Shown piece by piece: positions 9,001 through 15,235 of a DNA stretch of 22,667 bases. The notes beneath the pieces were generated by a model. That model did no database searches. It was not told the origin of the DNA and worked only from the letters and a program-made list of their open reading frames with translations. The stretch lies in IMG/VR virus record IMGVR_UViG_3300043436_000235, positions 1 to 22,667 of that record; one strand, given 5' to 3'. Within the stretch, counting starts at the first letter, position 1. Each line of letters begins with the position of its first letter. This stretch comes from a virus. The position numbers were made by a program, and so were the translations under genes.

Positions 9001-11079
9001 AAAACTATACCCATCTGTGTCTACTAGATCAAACAATGGAGCTTGATTAAATGCTGTTTTATTTTGGCATTCACTCCACTCAGTTCCATCAAAGTAAAAA
9101 GTTTTATTTGCATACGTGCCTTGTGTTACTAGTACATTTTCGTAAGGCAGCACCGGATCATCAGTTGTTTCAATCAGTCTGATAAAAAACTGATTATTAA
9201 TTGTTTGTACATCCACTAGCCAAATTTTATTTGTGACATTAACATCGTAATCGTTAGCAAAAACAATTCGCTGCCCAGTTACTAGTTTGATGCCTTGTAT
9301 GTACGCTTCAATTTGCCCAGCATATTCATTGAAAGCATCAGTTGCTGTAAATACAATCAGATTGATATTGTCTTTGGCCGACTTACCAAAATTAAACAAT
9401 TGTAGGCTTGATTCAAATTCAATGATAGGACGCCGTCCTGCAATATTGGGTCCATAGTCTACTTCTGTTTTATTGTATTCAGCGACAGCATTTAATACAT
9501 CAACGTGGAACCAACGATTTGTGCGGCTCCAAGGATTATGATCTTGACTGGTACGGTTAACAGTAATATAGTCCGCTGTTGTTTCTATTAGAGATGTGAA
9601 AGCTGCGGGCACAGTCAGCTGACTGACTGCAATCAATTGAATTGAGGTACCCACACCTTCTACATACCACTGACTGTTGGCATAGGAGCTAGGAACAACC
9701 AAGCTGTCAAATTGGATTTTTAGTCCATTGGTGAATTTTATACCGTTTGGACTAGTATATCCTATTTTACCAAGTATATCGCTGTTTACATCAATCGGCA
9801 CACTGGCATTGTCGACTATTTTAATTTGACCCACAAATCCTGGATTTGCACTGTCTTGATAAAATAGATAATTTAACGGCGCTGTTATTACCGGAACAAT
9901 ATTGTACTGTTCGTTGTTGTTTAACCAAAATTGTGTGCTGGCATAAAGTGTGCCCGATTTAACAAAAACTTTTTCTTTAATTCCAACTGCGTCAATTGGT
10001 ACTAGTTGTATTAGATAGTCAGTTGTACCGACAGGGCTTAGTGTAATCTTCCAGCTGCCTCGACGATACTGTGTCGGTGCTATGCCAGGTAAGTATCCGC
10101 CCGAGTCAAATGGCATAACGTTATTAAATCCGTTGGTGTCAAATGTTCCTTCTGCTGTCCACAAGTCGTCATCGACATCTGAGTTGATAAAAATTATAGT
10201 TTTGTTTTGTAGTTGTGCATTAAGCCCGTCAATGCCTTCTGGAAATTCTCTCAAGAATTGGCTGAGCAATCTATTTTGTATCTGACTATAACTAAAAGTT
10301 GCTGCTGCATCAACCTGCGTAGCAATTGGCATTCTTACATAAAAATCTTGTGCAGTTGCTAATGGTACATTGAATGTTACCGCACCGCTATCTGTACCAT
10401 TGTTTTTAACTCCAAATATTTCTCTTGTGCCCACTGTGGAGATGTTGGAATCTACTCCCGAAGTACCTACTTCATTTTGTAGCCAAAACTTAAAGCCTGG
10501 CTGATCTACTGTAAATGTGTAACGACCACCTCGTGCTAGTGTTAGTTGTGTATTTGGGTGCGGGCCCACACCGCTAAATGTATACCCGCCTACGTTAGTA
10601 TTGCGTGTTACTACATAGTCTGCTCTTAGAGGAGTATCCCCTGCTGTGACTGATACTGCGGCTGTTCCGTTTGGTAACCAATAATAGTTGTTATAGTTTA
10701 CAAACTTGTCGTAATCTGTATGGCTGTCGTAGTTGTAGGAGTTAGTTCTAAATAGTCGTTGTTGATTGTCCGACTTACCATTATAATTTTCAACGTTCTG
10801 TAACAAATCAGCGTAGGTAGTATTAAAGATTATATCAGCATCTTGATTGCGAATTACAACACTGGGCTCAAGTTGATACTTTGTGCGTTGCTGTGTTGGC
10901 TCAGGTATGTAATTATCCCCTTGCTTGTATGTGGGTGCGAAAGTTCTACCAATGTATCCATTGATCGGCACATTAAAAGAATCTGTCACTAGCTGATCTA
11001 GTGTGCTTCCAAAAAATCGTTGGTTAGTGTCGGATCTAAATACTTCAGGTAAAAAATTTAGGGTGCTAATTAATGCCAT
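1..11079 (-). CDS. Giant baseplate/tail structural protein following gp6 (partial, at least 3693 aa)
   Basis: One uninterrupted frame runs from ATG at 11079 to the left edge without a stop, so the C-terminus is missing. The start has a good ribosome site (AGGA about 8 nt upstream), and the ATG overlaps the gp6 stop (TAATG), implying coupled translation in the late baseplate operon. The protein is rich in Asn, Thr, Ser, Tyr and Val, with no signal peptide or membrane segment, as expected of a beta-rich virion protein. Visible pieces in order are an N-terminal region with YYWLPNG near residue 125, a Trp-dense segment (about 1189-1296), a seven-blade FG-GAP propeller (about 2185-2570), a segment with YINEVKPYRT (about 3115-3125) and tandem Gly-rich repeats (3194-3273). 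Further beta-strand repeats follow to the edge. Its place after gp6 matches T4 gp7 (1032 aa), but this protein is far longer and I cannot show gp7 homology. It is probably a baseplate-peripheral or fibre-like protein; the exact role is unknown. Confidence 0.85.
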   Translation of the reverse strand, partial: MALISTLNFLPEVFRSDTNQRFFGSTLDQLVTDSFNVPINGYIGRTFAPTYKQGDNYIPEPTQQRTKYQLEPSVVIRNQDADIIFNTTYADLLQNVENYNGKSDNQQRLFRTNSYNYDSHTDYDKFVNYNNYYWLPNGTAAVSVTAGDTPLRADYVVTRNTNVGGYTFSGVGPHPNTQLTLARGGRYTFTVDQPGFKFWLQNEVGTSGVDSNISTVGTREIFGVKNNGTDSGAVTFNVPLATAQDFYVRMPIATQVDAAATFSYSQIQNRLLSQFLREFPEGIDGLNAQLQNKTIIFINSDVDDDLWTAEGTFDTNGFNNVMPFDSGGYLPGIAPTQYRRGSWKITLSPVGTTDYLIQLVPIDAVGIKEKVFVKSGTLYASTQFWLNNNEQYNIVPVITAPLNYLFYQDSANPGFVGQIKIVDNASVPIDVNSDILGKIGYTSPNGIKFTNGLKIQFDSLVVPSSYANSQWYVEGVGTSIQLIAVSQLTVPAAFTSLIETTADYITVNRTSQDHNPWSRTNRWFHVDVLNAVAEYNKTEVDYGPNIAGRRPIIEFESSLQLFNFGKSAKDNINLIVFTATDAFNEYAGQIEAYIQGIKLVTGQRIVFANDYDVNVTNKIWLVDVQTINNQFFIRLIETTDDPVLPYENVLVTQGTYANKTFYFDGTEWSECQNKTAFNQAPLFDLVDTDGYSFSDTTVYPASTFTGTKFFGYDVGTGNNDLLLGFPLKYQNFNNIGDIVFKNYYDVESFTYTGASAPVKCSTGYIVKNSGLTTSVKLNNWVNSVEISDQYQMFSKFYDGLVVTVSGQQYAFVQIDILPVDQATVPYIKVFLDNALLDPDTDYTVTKVGIYDVVLLTTLPNIGAKIDVAVYSNTISKTGYYVVPENLDYNPLNETFDTITLGQIRTHYNKLIENTSNNDIPIQDQYVKAQGGTLLQHSGPLLYAMTFLNDQQLNFVDGISLARKEYQRFKNKFLQACVTLTTLDYNDPVTGVDLILSSINSVKNSSFPWYYSDMVPYGSEYTSISYSILNARQTQYEISSIFDDTALGNRAVLVYHNGSQLTKGVDYTFSSTVPAVTILKQLTFGDTLVIRDYANTDGNYIPETPTKLGLYSKFSPEIYTDDSYRTPIDVIRGHDGSLTPAFGDFRDDYLLEIERRIYNNIKSNYENNIIDPEDVIPGRFRTTDYSLNEWNQLLSQNFLNWVGVNNIDYTNNEWYDANDSWTWNYNKFVDIVDGSFLQGSWRAIYQYWFDTDTPNTTPWKMLGFDIEPSWWEDRYGPGPYTNGNTTLWDDLAAGYVWNNGQSYTDARFVRPNLKDFIPTDAAGNLLSPTDANLVKQYNITSASSNFSVGEQSPSEVAWRRSSDFPYALQLALSLARPAEYFATQIDTSRFFENAITGQFSNIDNKKVTPSALRVNGDTTTVPGTVLRTSGYVNWIGDYLKNLGIDPVVKINSYLQNLNVNLAYKTAGFTDKNILTVSAEQTSPGSTNSSVVLPDNNYDVYLGKSVPVTTVTYSAVIVEKTQAGYSVSGYNINQPFFDILPSVVNTSAPAVVTVNNLSVKIYQSSSTTVTSIPYGATFATPQQLADFLISYERQLTASGFLFTTVDPDLGLPRNWTLSVREFLYWAQQGWDSGTLLVLNPMAAKLSFSSNGSMVDEISNLPNKGMILDQNFVPIKSNQFNILRTESPEQNFFQITALNGASIGFARFNLIQSESVLIFDNASDFGDVIYVPSQGTRQFRLKVTGFKTGAWTGALSAAGYIYSNLDISAWKTGQDYRRGDLIEYNGIYYTATANNVPASQTFNFSLWTVASSIDERSGLLPSLGTQAQTFERIYDVDLPPQDETLQAFSSGLIGFRERPYLTDLGMSIPTQTKFYQGYIKQKGTANAVEALTRATFNNVSGNIKTYEEWAFHVGTYGDLNGNQYTEFVLDQSEFLNDPVAFTLTANTFSTGNIIANLAVNTYSYTGNITSNVYSAGNILNVSTSLYDNRTQTNYTTDLPTAGFVNVQDIDYTYFDIKNVTSIPSPGDGKKVWVAKDYNDQWNVFRISITNLEATTLVYALDSFAKLTFDIQHTFVRNDYFILADFDEKYDGLYRVVSVPTATSVTIILQNPLDLIATSSRTESSGIIYKLTSAIVNSITDVNSVRPAGHWENNDRLWVNRATSEGWGVYSFTFPWNNDSDTQLTANTVTTNSRFGSAVRIGESYFYVGNPGQSQVKVYSLDDYSANVTVANTNAQFGQVLDAQGNLLIVGSADTVQVYRHTNSITPAWVQTIASANITAVSSVSLSADRHWLYVGGADNDMFEAYYTANVVLPSYSWVKKQSGTVGSLFGQAIKTNSTGSVLIVSASDADNTVNENGNVYIYNRSANTFSLAQTITTATSSNVGAQFGYSLDTDATGTNLFVGVPGSKLLTYSNGVIERWVHNGSSYVYKEHLVNPQGATGSFGTSVRVTGDAQTLAVGSKGSPADETTTFDETTTIIDTNTTQFVDYITNSGAVYVFELITDLTNNSNVYSYVQEIAVQVQSGDEFGYSIDLTDSLVIAGAPGTDERWANNEIKTSAIGSAHVFVNDINSQAWSLTRQQEPRVDINSINRIFVYNKTNDNILSTVDYIDPAKGKVLNSVLQDIDYQRNNDPAYYNAGSGTVSVDYHWGPEQVGTIWWDLNSVRYIDYEQDSLIYRITHWGEQFPGSQIQVYEWVESMSLPSAYTGTGTPVFANNSAYSTYGYVDQSGAVKIKYYFWVVNKDTIAPGKNNSVYSITAAIDNPGSQGVTYAVVPRNDTIAIYNINNQLTGQNTILHIGSKAANAGLIHSEYALVQEKNPASRIPPFIESKMIDSLAGQDQLGNVVPDPVLTPAQRYGIGVRPRQTMFIDRQLAWDNYLSIVNTYLQDYPVTVRRVLNLLNSSEPIPNENTQEYDQVVNTEEELSYLNTDSFASGYKVLVIDDSSQDTKWSIYSWSGTEWILSRVQSYKTTLYWTNSSWYEAGYDYTRAPDVTVANNIELGKLTLVADQYVKVVHDADNQFIIYYVESDLSLTVVGIENGTIQISTDTIPAKEMRQIMLSMQNEIFIDDLEYEYNQIFFAIIKYALTEQKNLDWVFKTSFLTATQYIRKLEQFPAYIADNQDYYREYINEVKPYRTVLREFVVNYERNDNYGADITDFDLPPYWDANLQVYRSPSGEQTYDSTLWTQGVYSQWNSNYKYQVVDVVVENAGQDYLFAPQITISGGGGTGATAYATINSSGGIANIYIIESGSGYTTFPDIIINGTGTGATGRAVLRNINDGADTGHNVVRSIKTNMKFDRVSYTTSNVFVNWTDLTTSNVGETIAANTIILLSGSLFKLANTYVIDANVTFPTSNVSGINANIFDSANDRITAFNGNIDLSLTQDGIDYPGVIVDGNTSITDANVSSYVGTELDSIIQSLYTDDLGVRPSTIYIDGGEYVDTFESHAPQELIPGRMLNSLSLSVFDTSNLAFKIFGNTGDALSYYRIAAANTTVLSGNLALSDTNIYVDDASVLTNPNREIASPGVIFINGEKITYYRNYALETPTPWSSNLLVSVGELITYSSNTYLTLGNVYTQNFANISANVKQLANVNILTQIRRAVDGTAPSTIQSVDSRVVDAGLQQVVPDTVTENVTLSVNTAYTVTDDISYKIFLTANISANIGDTISQIDSNSSATIASMRVLETVSNVTVVPVILLEGG
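1261..1500 (-). repeat. Tandem Gly-rich structural repeats in the giant protein
   Basis: Two adjacent copies (residues about 3194-3273) follow the pattern V/I-x3-G-x2-Y-x3-P-x-I-x-I-x-G-x-G-T-G-A-x-A. Copy one contains ITISGGGGTGATAYATI and copy two contains IIINGTGTGATGRAVL. Each copy pairs a GxxY turn with a GTGA turn, typical of repetitive beta-structured phage fibre or tail segments. The region may form a small beta-roll or spike segment. Confidence 0.6.
3370..4527 (-). repeat. Seven FG-GAP-type repeats: predicted seven-bladed beta-propeller inside the giant protein
   Basis: Blades open with an F-G (or degenerate) motif followed by a beta strand, then a V-G-x-P/S or equivalent turn. The Phe positions are residues 2191 (RFGSAVRIG), 2233 (QFGQVLD), 2326 (LFGQAIK), 2384 (QFGYSLD), 2440 (SFGTSVR) and 2524 (EFGYSID). 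A degenerate blade without F-G sits at about 2274-2300 (VSLSADRHWLYVGGAD). Each blade then shows a turn such as YVGNPG, IVGSAD, FVGVPGS, AVGSKGS or IAGAPGT, and most close with a V-x-V/I-Y strand. Spacing is 41-84 residues. Seven blades match the closed ring of integrin alpha-type propellers. In other proteins this fold commonly mediates protein or glycan contact; a contact or receptor role here is inference. Confidence 0.8.
7192..7515 (-). other. Tryptophan-dense segment of the giant protein
   Basis: Residues 1189-1296 contain 12 Trp in 108 positions, including WW in a segment reading IEPSWWEDRYGPGPYT and the pieces SWTWNYN and LWDDLAAGYVW. This is about ten times the usual Trp frequency. 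The segment is otherwise Asn-, Asp- and Tyr-rich. The clustering suggests a compact aromatic domain, possibly for interdomain packing or carbohydrate contact. The function is not established from sequence. Confidence 0.6.
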
Positions 11080-14000
11080 TAGTATGTTCCTACTAGGTTG
11101 TTGCCAAGATTAAGTTGTGCTGCGGTTACTGCACCAATGATGTCAATGTCGTTAACTGTTGCTGCACTGGTGATAATTTCCCAAGGTTCGCTGTTGATTT
11201 GAAAGTAATTACCAAATACTAAACTATCGCTAGCTGGTACAATTAAAATACTAGCTATGTTAGGAGCCAATGTTGAGTGCAGGTATGCTGATAACTCTGA
11301 AAAATAGAATGTATCACCAAAATCCCAGTTGCCAACATCAAAGTATCTATTGATTGCTGAAATAACTTGACTCTTTATTTCGTTATCGGTTATATTGACT
11401 GCTGGATTTTTCACTACCTGAAAACGTGCCTGTAATGAAGGGTCTGCTTTTGCGCCGAACAATGGTTTAAATTTGGCAGGATTATAGACTATGCTATCGC
11501 TAACAGTTTTGTAGTTATCTAACTCGCTGTAGTCAATTTCCAATGTACTTGAAGTAGGCGGAGTTGGCTGTGTTAGTGTACCAGTTAAATCTCTAAGCCA
11601 AGCAGCATATGTTCTAGTATACTCCGAAGTTAGAATATACAAATCAATGATGTTAATAGGCGTTGGATCAATTCTATTACGGCTAGGAGAATTGTGTTTG
11701 TATCTAAAATACAAATTGTCTCGGCTAGTGCTCGAACCAGCAGTGGTTGTATATAGATCGGGATCGTCCGGAACTCCCTCAAGGTGTGAACTTGGGGATT
11801 TAACTAATATTTTACTGTCGTCGACATATCCATCCACTGCTGTAATTATATCGTAAACTTGCCAAATTACATCAGTGTCCATTGGTTGTGCGCCACCGGG
11901 CTTGGTATTAATTTTTAATAGTTTAATCGAATCTGTTATGTTCTCACCGCTCAACGAATCATAAACTTTAACAGTTGGATCGTAGTAGAATTTAGTCGAT
12001 CCGGTACTGGAGAAAGTGTATGCCAGTGTCTTGTACTCGATATTATATAGCCCTTGATTGTAATTAAACTTCATCAACCATCCAGAATCTGGTGTTGTGC
12101 CAATGTTCGACGGTGGTATGTTTTTCCATACCTGATTTACTTGATCGTATGTTAATCCAAAATTAGTTTTTGCTGCAATCTGACTAACCATTGTGCTAAT
12201 TAAACTGCTGGATAGATCATTTTTATATGTAGGAATAATACTTGAATTTCCCAATAGCCCAGGGCCAGTTATAACAGCTCCAGTGGGCACTACATTAGCA
12301 AATCTAATTAAGTTTGGTGTGGTTGGATCAGTTGCTGCAACTACACCAGCGACCGCTGAGTAAAAAGTTGAGCTGTTGCTGGTGAACTGCACCGTGGCAC
12401 CGGGTGCAATATATTGAAGGTTACCAGTTACTCCTGTGCCTACTTGCAAGGTATTTCCAGCATACTGTAAGTAGCCACTGCTGCTGACTGTGCTATTTGC
12501 TGTTTGAAAAAACGTTACATTGGCATAAGGACTATTATAACGTTGGTAATTAGCATAATAATAATTACGCATACCAGTTGAATTGATTGCTGGAATTACA
12601 TCATTATAAATTGCATTATAAATGTCGTTAGAAGTCAAAAAGTCAAAATTCAATGACCTGGCAGCGGTATTTGCTGTAATAGTGCCATCTTCGCCAAATA
12701 TGTTTGTGCTACTATAGCTCTTGGTTGGGTCCAATGAATCTAAATATAAACTAATTCCTGAACTAGTTCTGTTGACTGCTTTAACTTTTTGTATGCTGGT
12801 AAATGTAGTCAGCGGAAGAATATTATAATCCTCACCGGTAATCATACGATTTTGTGTATAGTACTGTTGCGGTGCATACGACTTAATAGAATTCAATGAT
12901 TGAGTTGATGTAGCATTAGTAACAGTATATTTCAAACTAGCAGTAACAGTTAATGTTTCTACTGTGTTTTTAGAACTGATATAGCTGAATGCCACACTAA
13001 CTGATGACATATCATCTGGCGTTACGCTATAGTTTGCACCTGTGTTGGTACGGTAATAGAATCTGAAGTTTCCCTGAGGAATATTACTAAAGCTACCGTC
13101 GCCAAATACTAATCCAACTTGATCGTTGCTTAACGAATTAATTTGGTATAAGTTTTTATTTGATTCTTGATTGTAAATTACGTTGACACCGGTTAATGCA
13201 GGAACTGCGCCCCATAGTGTTTGCGTTGAGTTATTTGGGCCAAGTTGGTATAACCAATGGTCATTGTTGTTGATATTATTTGTAGCTATTTGTACAAAGT
13301 TATTTGGGATAGCATTTTGAAAATTAATATCTGTTGCCTGCAGATTGCCTTGTTTAAAATACAAGAACATACCAGTATCATTACTACCGTTACCGTTGTT
13401 ATCATTTCTGTATAAAATGTTAAATCTACCCGATACAGTTGGATCAACTTCGTATATGTAACTTTGCCCAACAGATGTTGCACTAACTGCTTCAAATGGT
13501 AAAGTAGTTGACAATAGATTTACGTTAAACTTGGCCACTGGCAAGCTGTTTGGATTTAGTCTTATACTGTATTCATCTGTTTGAATACCGTTTAATACTT
13601 GGCTATTACCGGGCTTGCCCAGTGCTTGTCTAGAAACCAGTGCAGAATTAATAATTGTAGTAAACTGCTCTAACCAATTATCGTTAGTAAGATCGTTCCA
13701 ATTAACTGTAACACCTGACAGGTTAATTCCGCTGCTGTCAGTTATAGTTTCTGTTGTTTGCACTGAATCAATTTTTACTAATCCAGTTGCACTGCTGCTG
13801 CGAGTTGGATTGTAACTTAGCATACGGGATAGCTTTAAAATACTATCTCTGCGCTGTGCTGTGTCTAAGAAGTTTTCCCGTGCATTTAAATCTGAGCGGA
13901 AAGAAAGGCTTTGCCCCAGGAATGCAATACAATCAATTAGGGCCAAATATTCAGAGCTTTCAATGAAATCATTGAATGTTTCTGGATAATATGTCTTAAT

Positions 14001-14129
14001 GTACTCAATCATACTATTACGAAGTGTTTCAAAATCGTAACTGGTAAAATCAGCATTGCTGAAAGATTGGTATACTTTTGTCCAGTCCTGTTCGACTAGT
14101 AAGTTAGTTTGACGAGTAGTTTGTGCCAT
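11079..14129 (-). CDS. 6: Baseplate wedge protein gp6 (enlarged, 1016 aa)
   Basis: This is a baseplate wedge subunit. In T4, gp6 dimers form the inner ring that ties wedges around the hub and belong to the gpJ-like family. The N-terminal 150 residues carry the gp6 signature: SYDFETLRNSMIEYIKTYYP, then ESSEYLALIDCIAFLGQSLSFR, then SDLNARENFLDTAQRRDSILKLSRMLSYNP. The C-terminal quarter (DNEIKSQVISAINRYFDVGNWDFGDTFYFSEL) is the conserved gp6/gpJ ending. The middle is Asn/Thr/Ser-rich with long beta-type insertions, including a Gly/Thr/Val-rich stretch around residues 560-660. This makes it about 350 residues longer than T4 gp6 (660 aa). The start follows a weak AGGT site and a late-promoter-like AATAAATA. 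It lies 48 bp after gp25, and its stop overlaps the ATG of the giant gene. Confidence 0.93.
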   Translation of the reverse strand: MAQTTRQTNLLVEQDWTKVYQSFSNADFTSYDFETLRNSMIEYIKTYYPETFNDFIESSEYLALIDCIAFLGQSLSFRSDLNARENFLDTAQRRDSILKLSRMLSYNPTRSSSATGLVKIDSVQTTETITDSSGINLSGVTVNWNDLTNDNWLEQFTTIINSALVSRQALGKPGNSQVLNGIQTDEYSIRLNPNSLPVAKFNVNLLSTTLPFEAVSATSVGQSYIYEVDPTVSGRFNILYRNDNNGNGSNDTGMFLYFKQGNLQATDINFQNAIPNNFVQIATNNINNNDHWLYQLGPNNSTQTLWGAVPALTGVNVIYNQESNKNLYQINSLSNDQVGLVFGDGSFSNIPQGNFRFYYRTNTGANYSVTPDDMSSVSVAFSYISSKNTVETLTVTASLKYTVTNATSTQSLNSIKSYAPQQYYTQNRMITGEDYNILPLTTFTSIQKVKAVNRTSSGISLYLDSLDPTKSYSSTNIFGEDGTITANTAARSLNFDFLTSNDIYNAIYNDVIPAINSTGMRNYYYANYQRYNSPYANVTFFQTANSTVSSSGYLQYAGNTLQVGTGVTGNLQYIAPGATVQFTSNSSTFYSAVAGVVAATDPTTPNLIRFANVVPTGAVITGPGLLGNSSIIPTYKNDLSSSLISTMVSQIAAKTNFGLTYDQVNQVWKNIPPSNIGTTPDSGWLMKFNYNQGLYNIEYKTLAYTFSSTGSTKFYYDPTVKVYDSLSGENITDSIKLLKINTKPGGAQPMDTDVIWQVYDIITAVDGYVDDSKILVKSPSSHLEGVPDDPDLYTTTAGSSTSRDNLYFRYKHNSPSRNRIDPTPINIIDLYILTSEYTRTYAAWLRDLTGTLTQPTPPTSSTLEIDYSELDNYKTVSDSIVYNPAKFKPLFGAKADPSLQARFQVVKNPAVNITDNEIKSQVISAINRYFDVGNWDFGDTFYFSELSAYLHSTLAPNIASILIVPASDSLVFGNYFQINSEPWEIITSAATVNDIDIIGAVTAAQLNLGNNLVGTY

Positions 14130-14149
14130 ATGTGTTTACCTATATCATA

Positions 14150-14157
14150 TATTTATT
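14150..14157 (-). promoter_or_regulatory. Candidate late promoter of gp6 (AATAAATA)
   Basis: On the minus strand the gp25-gp6 spacer contains AATAAATA, 7 of 8 matches to the T4 late consensus TATAAATA. A start about 6 nt downstream would give a leader of roughly 15 nt containing AGGT before the gp6 ATG. The spacer is very AT-rich, so a chance match is possible. Confidence 0.4.
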
Positions 14158-14177
14158 TAGGTAAATTATATGGTCAG

Positions 14178-14555
14178 TTAATATGATGATGTTAGGGATC
14201 TTGTGGTTTGATCAAACAATAAGTTGAAAGTTTCAGACTGATCTGTTGGTACATAAGTCAAACTTATTTGTATTTGTAAGCCGTTTGTTTGTTCCGTAAT
14301 TGATACCGATTCTACTGCAAGTCGGGGATCATAACGAACTATACGTTTGACATCGTCTGATATAATCTGTTGGGAATCATCATCCAATGGTTCGAATAAC
14401 ATATCCCATATAATCGTGCCAAAATCAGGATTCATTAATCGAGAACCCTTTCTAGTATTAAAGTAGTTAAATAGATCCTGTTTAGCCAGAGCATAATCCT
14501 CTAAGCTGTACTTTTTCTTGTTAACTAGTGTGCTAAAACCTCTGTATGTTGCCAT
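14178..14555 (-). CDS. 25: Baseplate wedge protein gp25 (GPW/gp25 family)
   Basis: This small baseplate wedge and sheath-initiator protein is conserved across contractile tails and type VI secretion (TssE family). At 125 aa it is close to T4 gp25 (132 aa). Family features visible are an N-terminal basic KKKYSLEDYALAKQDLFNYF, then NTRKGSRLMNPDFGTIIWDMLFEPLDD (residues about 34-60) with the R-x-M-x-P-x-F-G core, then a C-terminal beta section with VRYDPRLAVESVSI. The gene sits between the 221-aa hydrolase-like gene (13-nt gap) and gp6, as expected for a wedge operon. The start is the only ATG that gives the full family length. No Shine-Dalgarno sequence precedes it, and a late-promoter-like box lies only 5 nt upstream. 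Confidence 0.95.
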   Translation of the reverse strand: MATYRGFSTLVNKKKYSLEDYALAKQDLFNYFNTRKGSRLMNPDFGTIIWDMLFEPLDDDSQQIISDDVKRIVRYDPRLAVESVSITEQTNGLQIQISLTYVPTDQSETFNLLFDQTTRSLTSSY

Positions 14556-14560
14556 ATATG

Positions 14561-14568
14561 TATTTATT
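14561..14568 (-). promoter_or_regulatory. Candidate late promoter abutting the gp25 start (AATAAATA)
   Basis: AATAAATA on the minus strand lies between the 221-aa gene's stop and the gp25 ATG. With T4-like geometry (+1 about 6 nt after the box) the transcript would begin at or next to the A of the gp25 ATG at 14555. It is one mismatch from the T4 consensus. Confidence 0.4.
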
Positions 14569-15234
14569 TTAAATTAGTGTTTGTAGAGCATATCTACCAC
14601 TGTTAAAGTTTGCAATTCCGTTGCCTTTGTTGAAAAATCTCCAGGCATATGCGCCTGTTCCCGACGGGTTATTCCTATTAGGCTTTTTACCTACACCCAA
14701 ATCCCAAGCAACGTATACCATTCCGGCTGCAACATCATTGGTGTCGGTATTTTTAATAGCCCCAATATTTTGTAATTCCAAGTAAAGATCGTTTATTCTT
14801 TGATATGCCAAGTGATCTTGCACTACCTGAGCTATCAGAAACGTATCTATATCCGGCACATCATAGAAGTAATAAGCATAAGAATTGGTATTATTTCTAA
14901 TGTATGTGGGTTGCCAGGTGTTACGATAGTTAACTGCATCAGTTCCATATTGATTGATTGCACCGGCTATCAATAGTCCATAACTTTCTAACTGTGCAGG
15001 TGTAATTTGATAGTAGCCAAGCTCATCATTTGCCCCAATCTTAGACAAGTTCCAGCCGCTTTTGTCGTAGGCAATTTGCGATTGTAAGCTTTGTAATTGC
15101 AAATTAGTCAAAGTACCAATATTGGCCCATGACGGCGGTAGTGTAGGTACGTCGGGGCGACCTAGCCAGCTGATTGGCATAGGGTTAGGAATAGCTTGTC
15201 CCACTGCATTTAGAAATCCAAGATCTTGTAACAT
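14569..15234 (-). CDS. Putative tail-associated peptidoglycan hydrolase (lysozyme/transglycosylase-like)
   Basis: This 221-aa protein lies directly behind gp5 (TAA, one base, then ATG) and appears co-translated with it. Residues 51-90 read like the lysozyme-like transglycosylase core: a helix ending IAYDKSGWN, then ANDELGYYQITPAQLESYGLL, where a G-[YK]-YQ-x-TP/TPA-x-L motif is typical. A helical middle (130-160) leads to AAGMVYVAWDLGVG (169-182) and GAYAWRFFNKGNG (194-206), also seen in phage murein hydrolases. There is no signal peptide or membrane span, so it is a virion rather than a lysis protein. It probably supplies the cell-wall-cutting function that T4 carries inside gp5. The usual catalytic Glu of the ES-G motif aligns with Lys58, so activity is uncertain. 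Fold assignment is moderate; a purely structural hub role is possible. Confidence 0.6.
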   Translation of the reverse strand: MLQDLGFLNAVGQAIPNPMPISWLGRPDVPTLPPSWANIGTLTNLQLQSLQSQIAYDKSGWNLSKIGANDELGYYQITPAQLESYGLLIAGAINQYGTDAVNYRNTWQPTYIRNNTNSYAYYFYDVPDIDTFLIAQVVQDHLAYQRINDLYLELQNIGAIKNTDTNDVAAGMVYVAWDLGVGKKPNRNNPSGTGAYAWRFFNKGNGIANFNSGRYALQTLI

Positions 15235-15235
15235 A

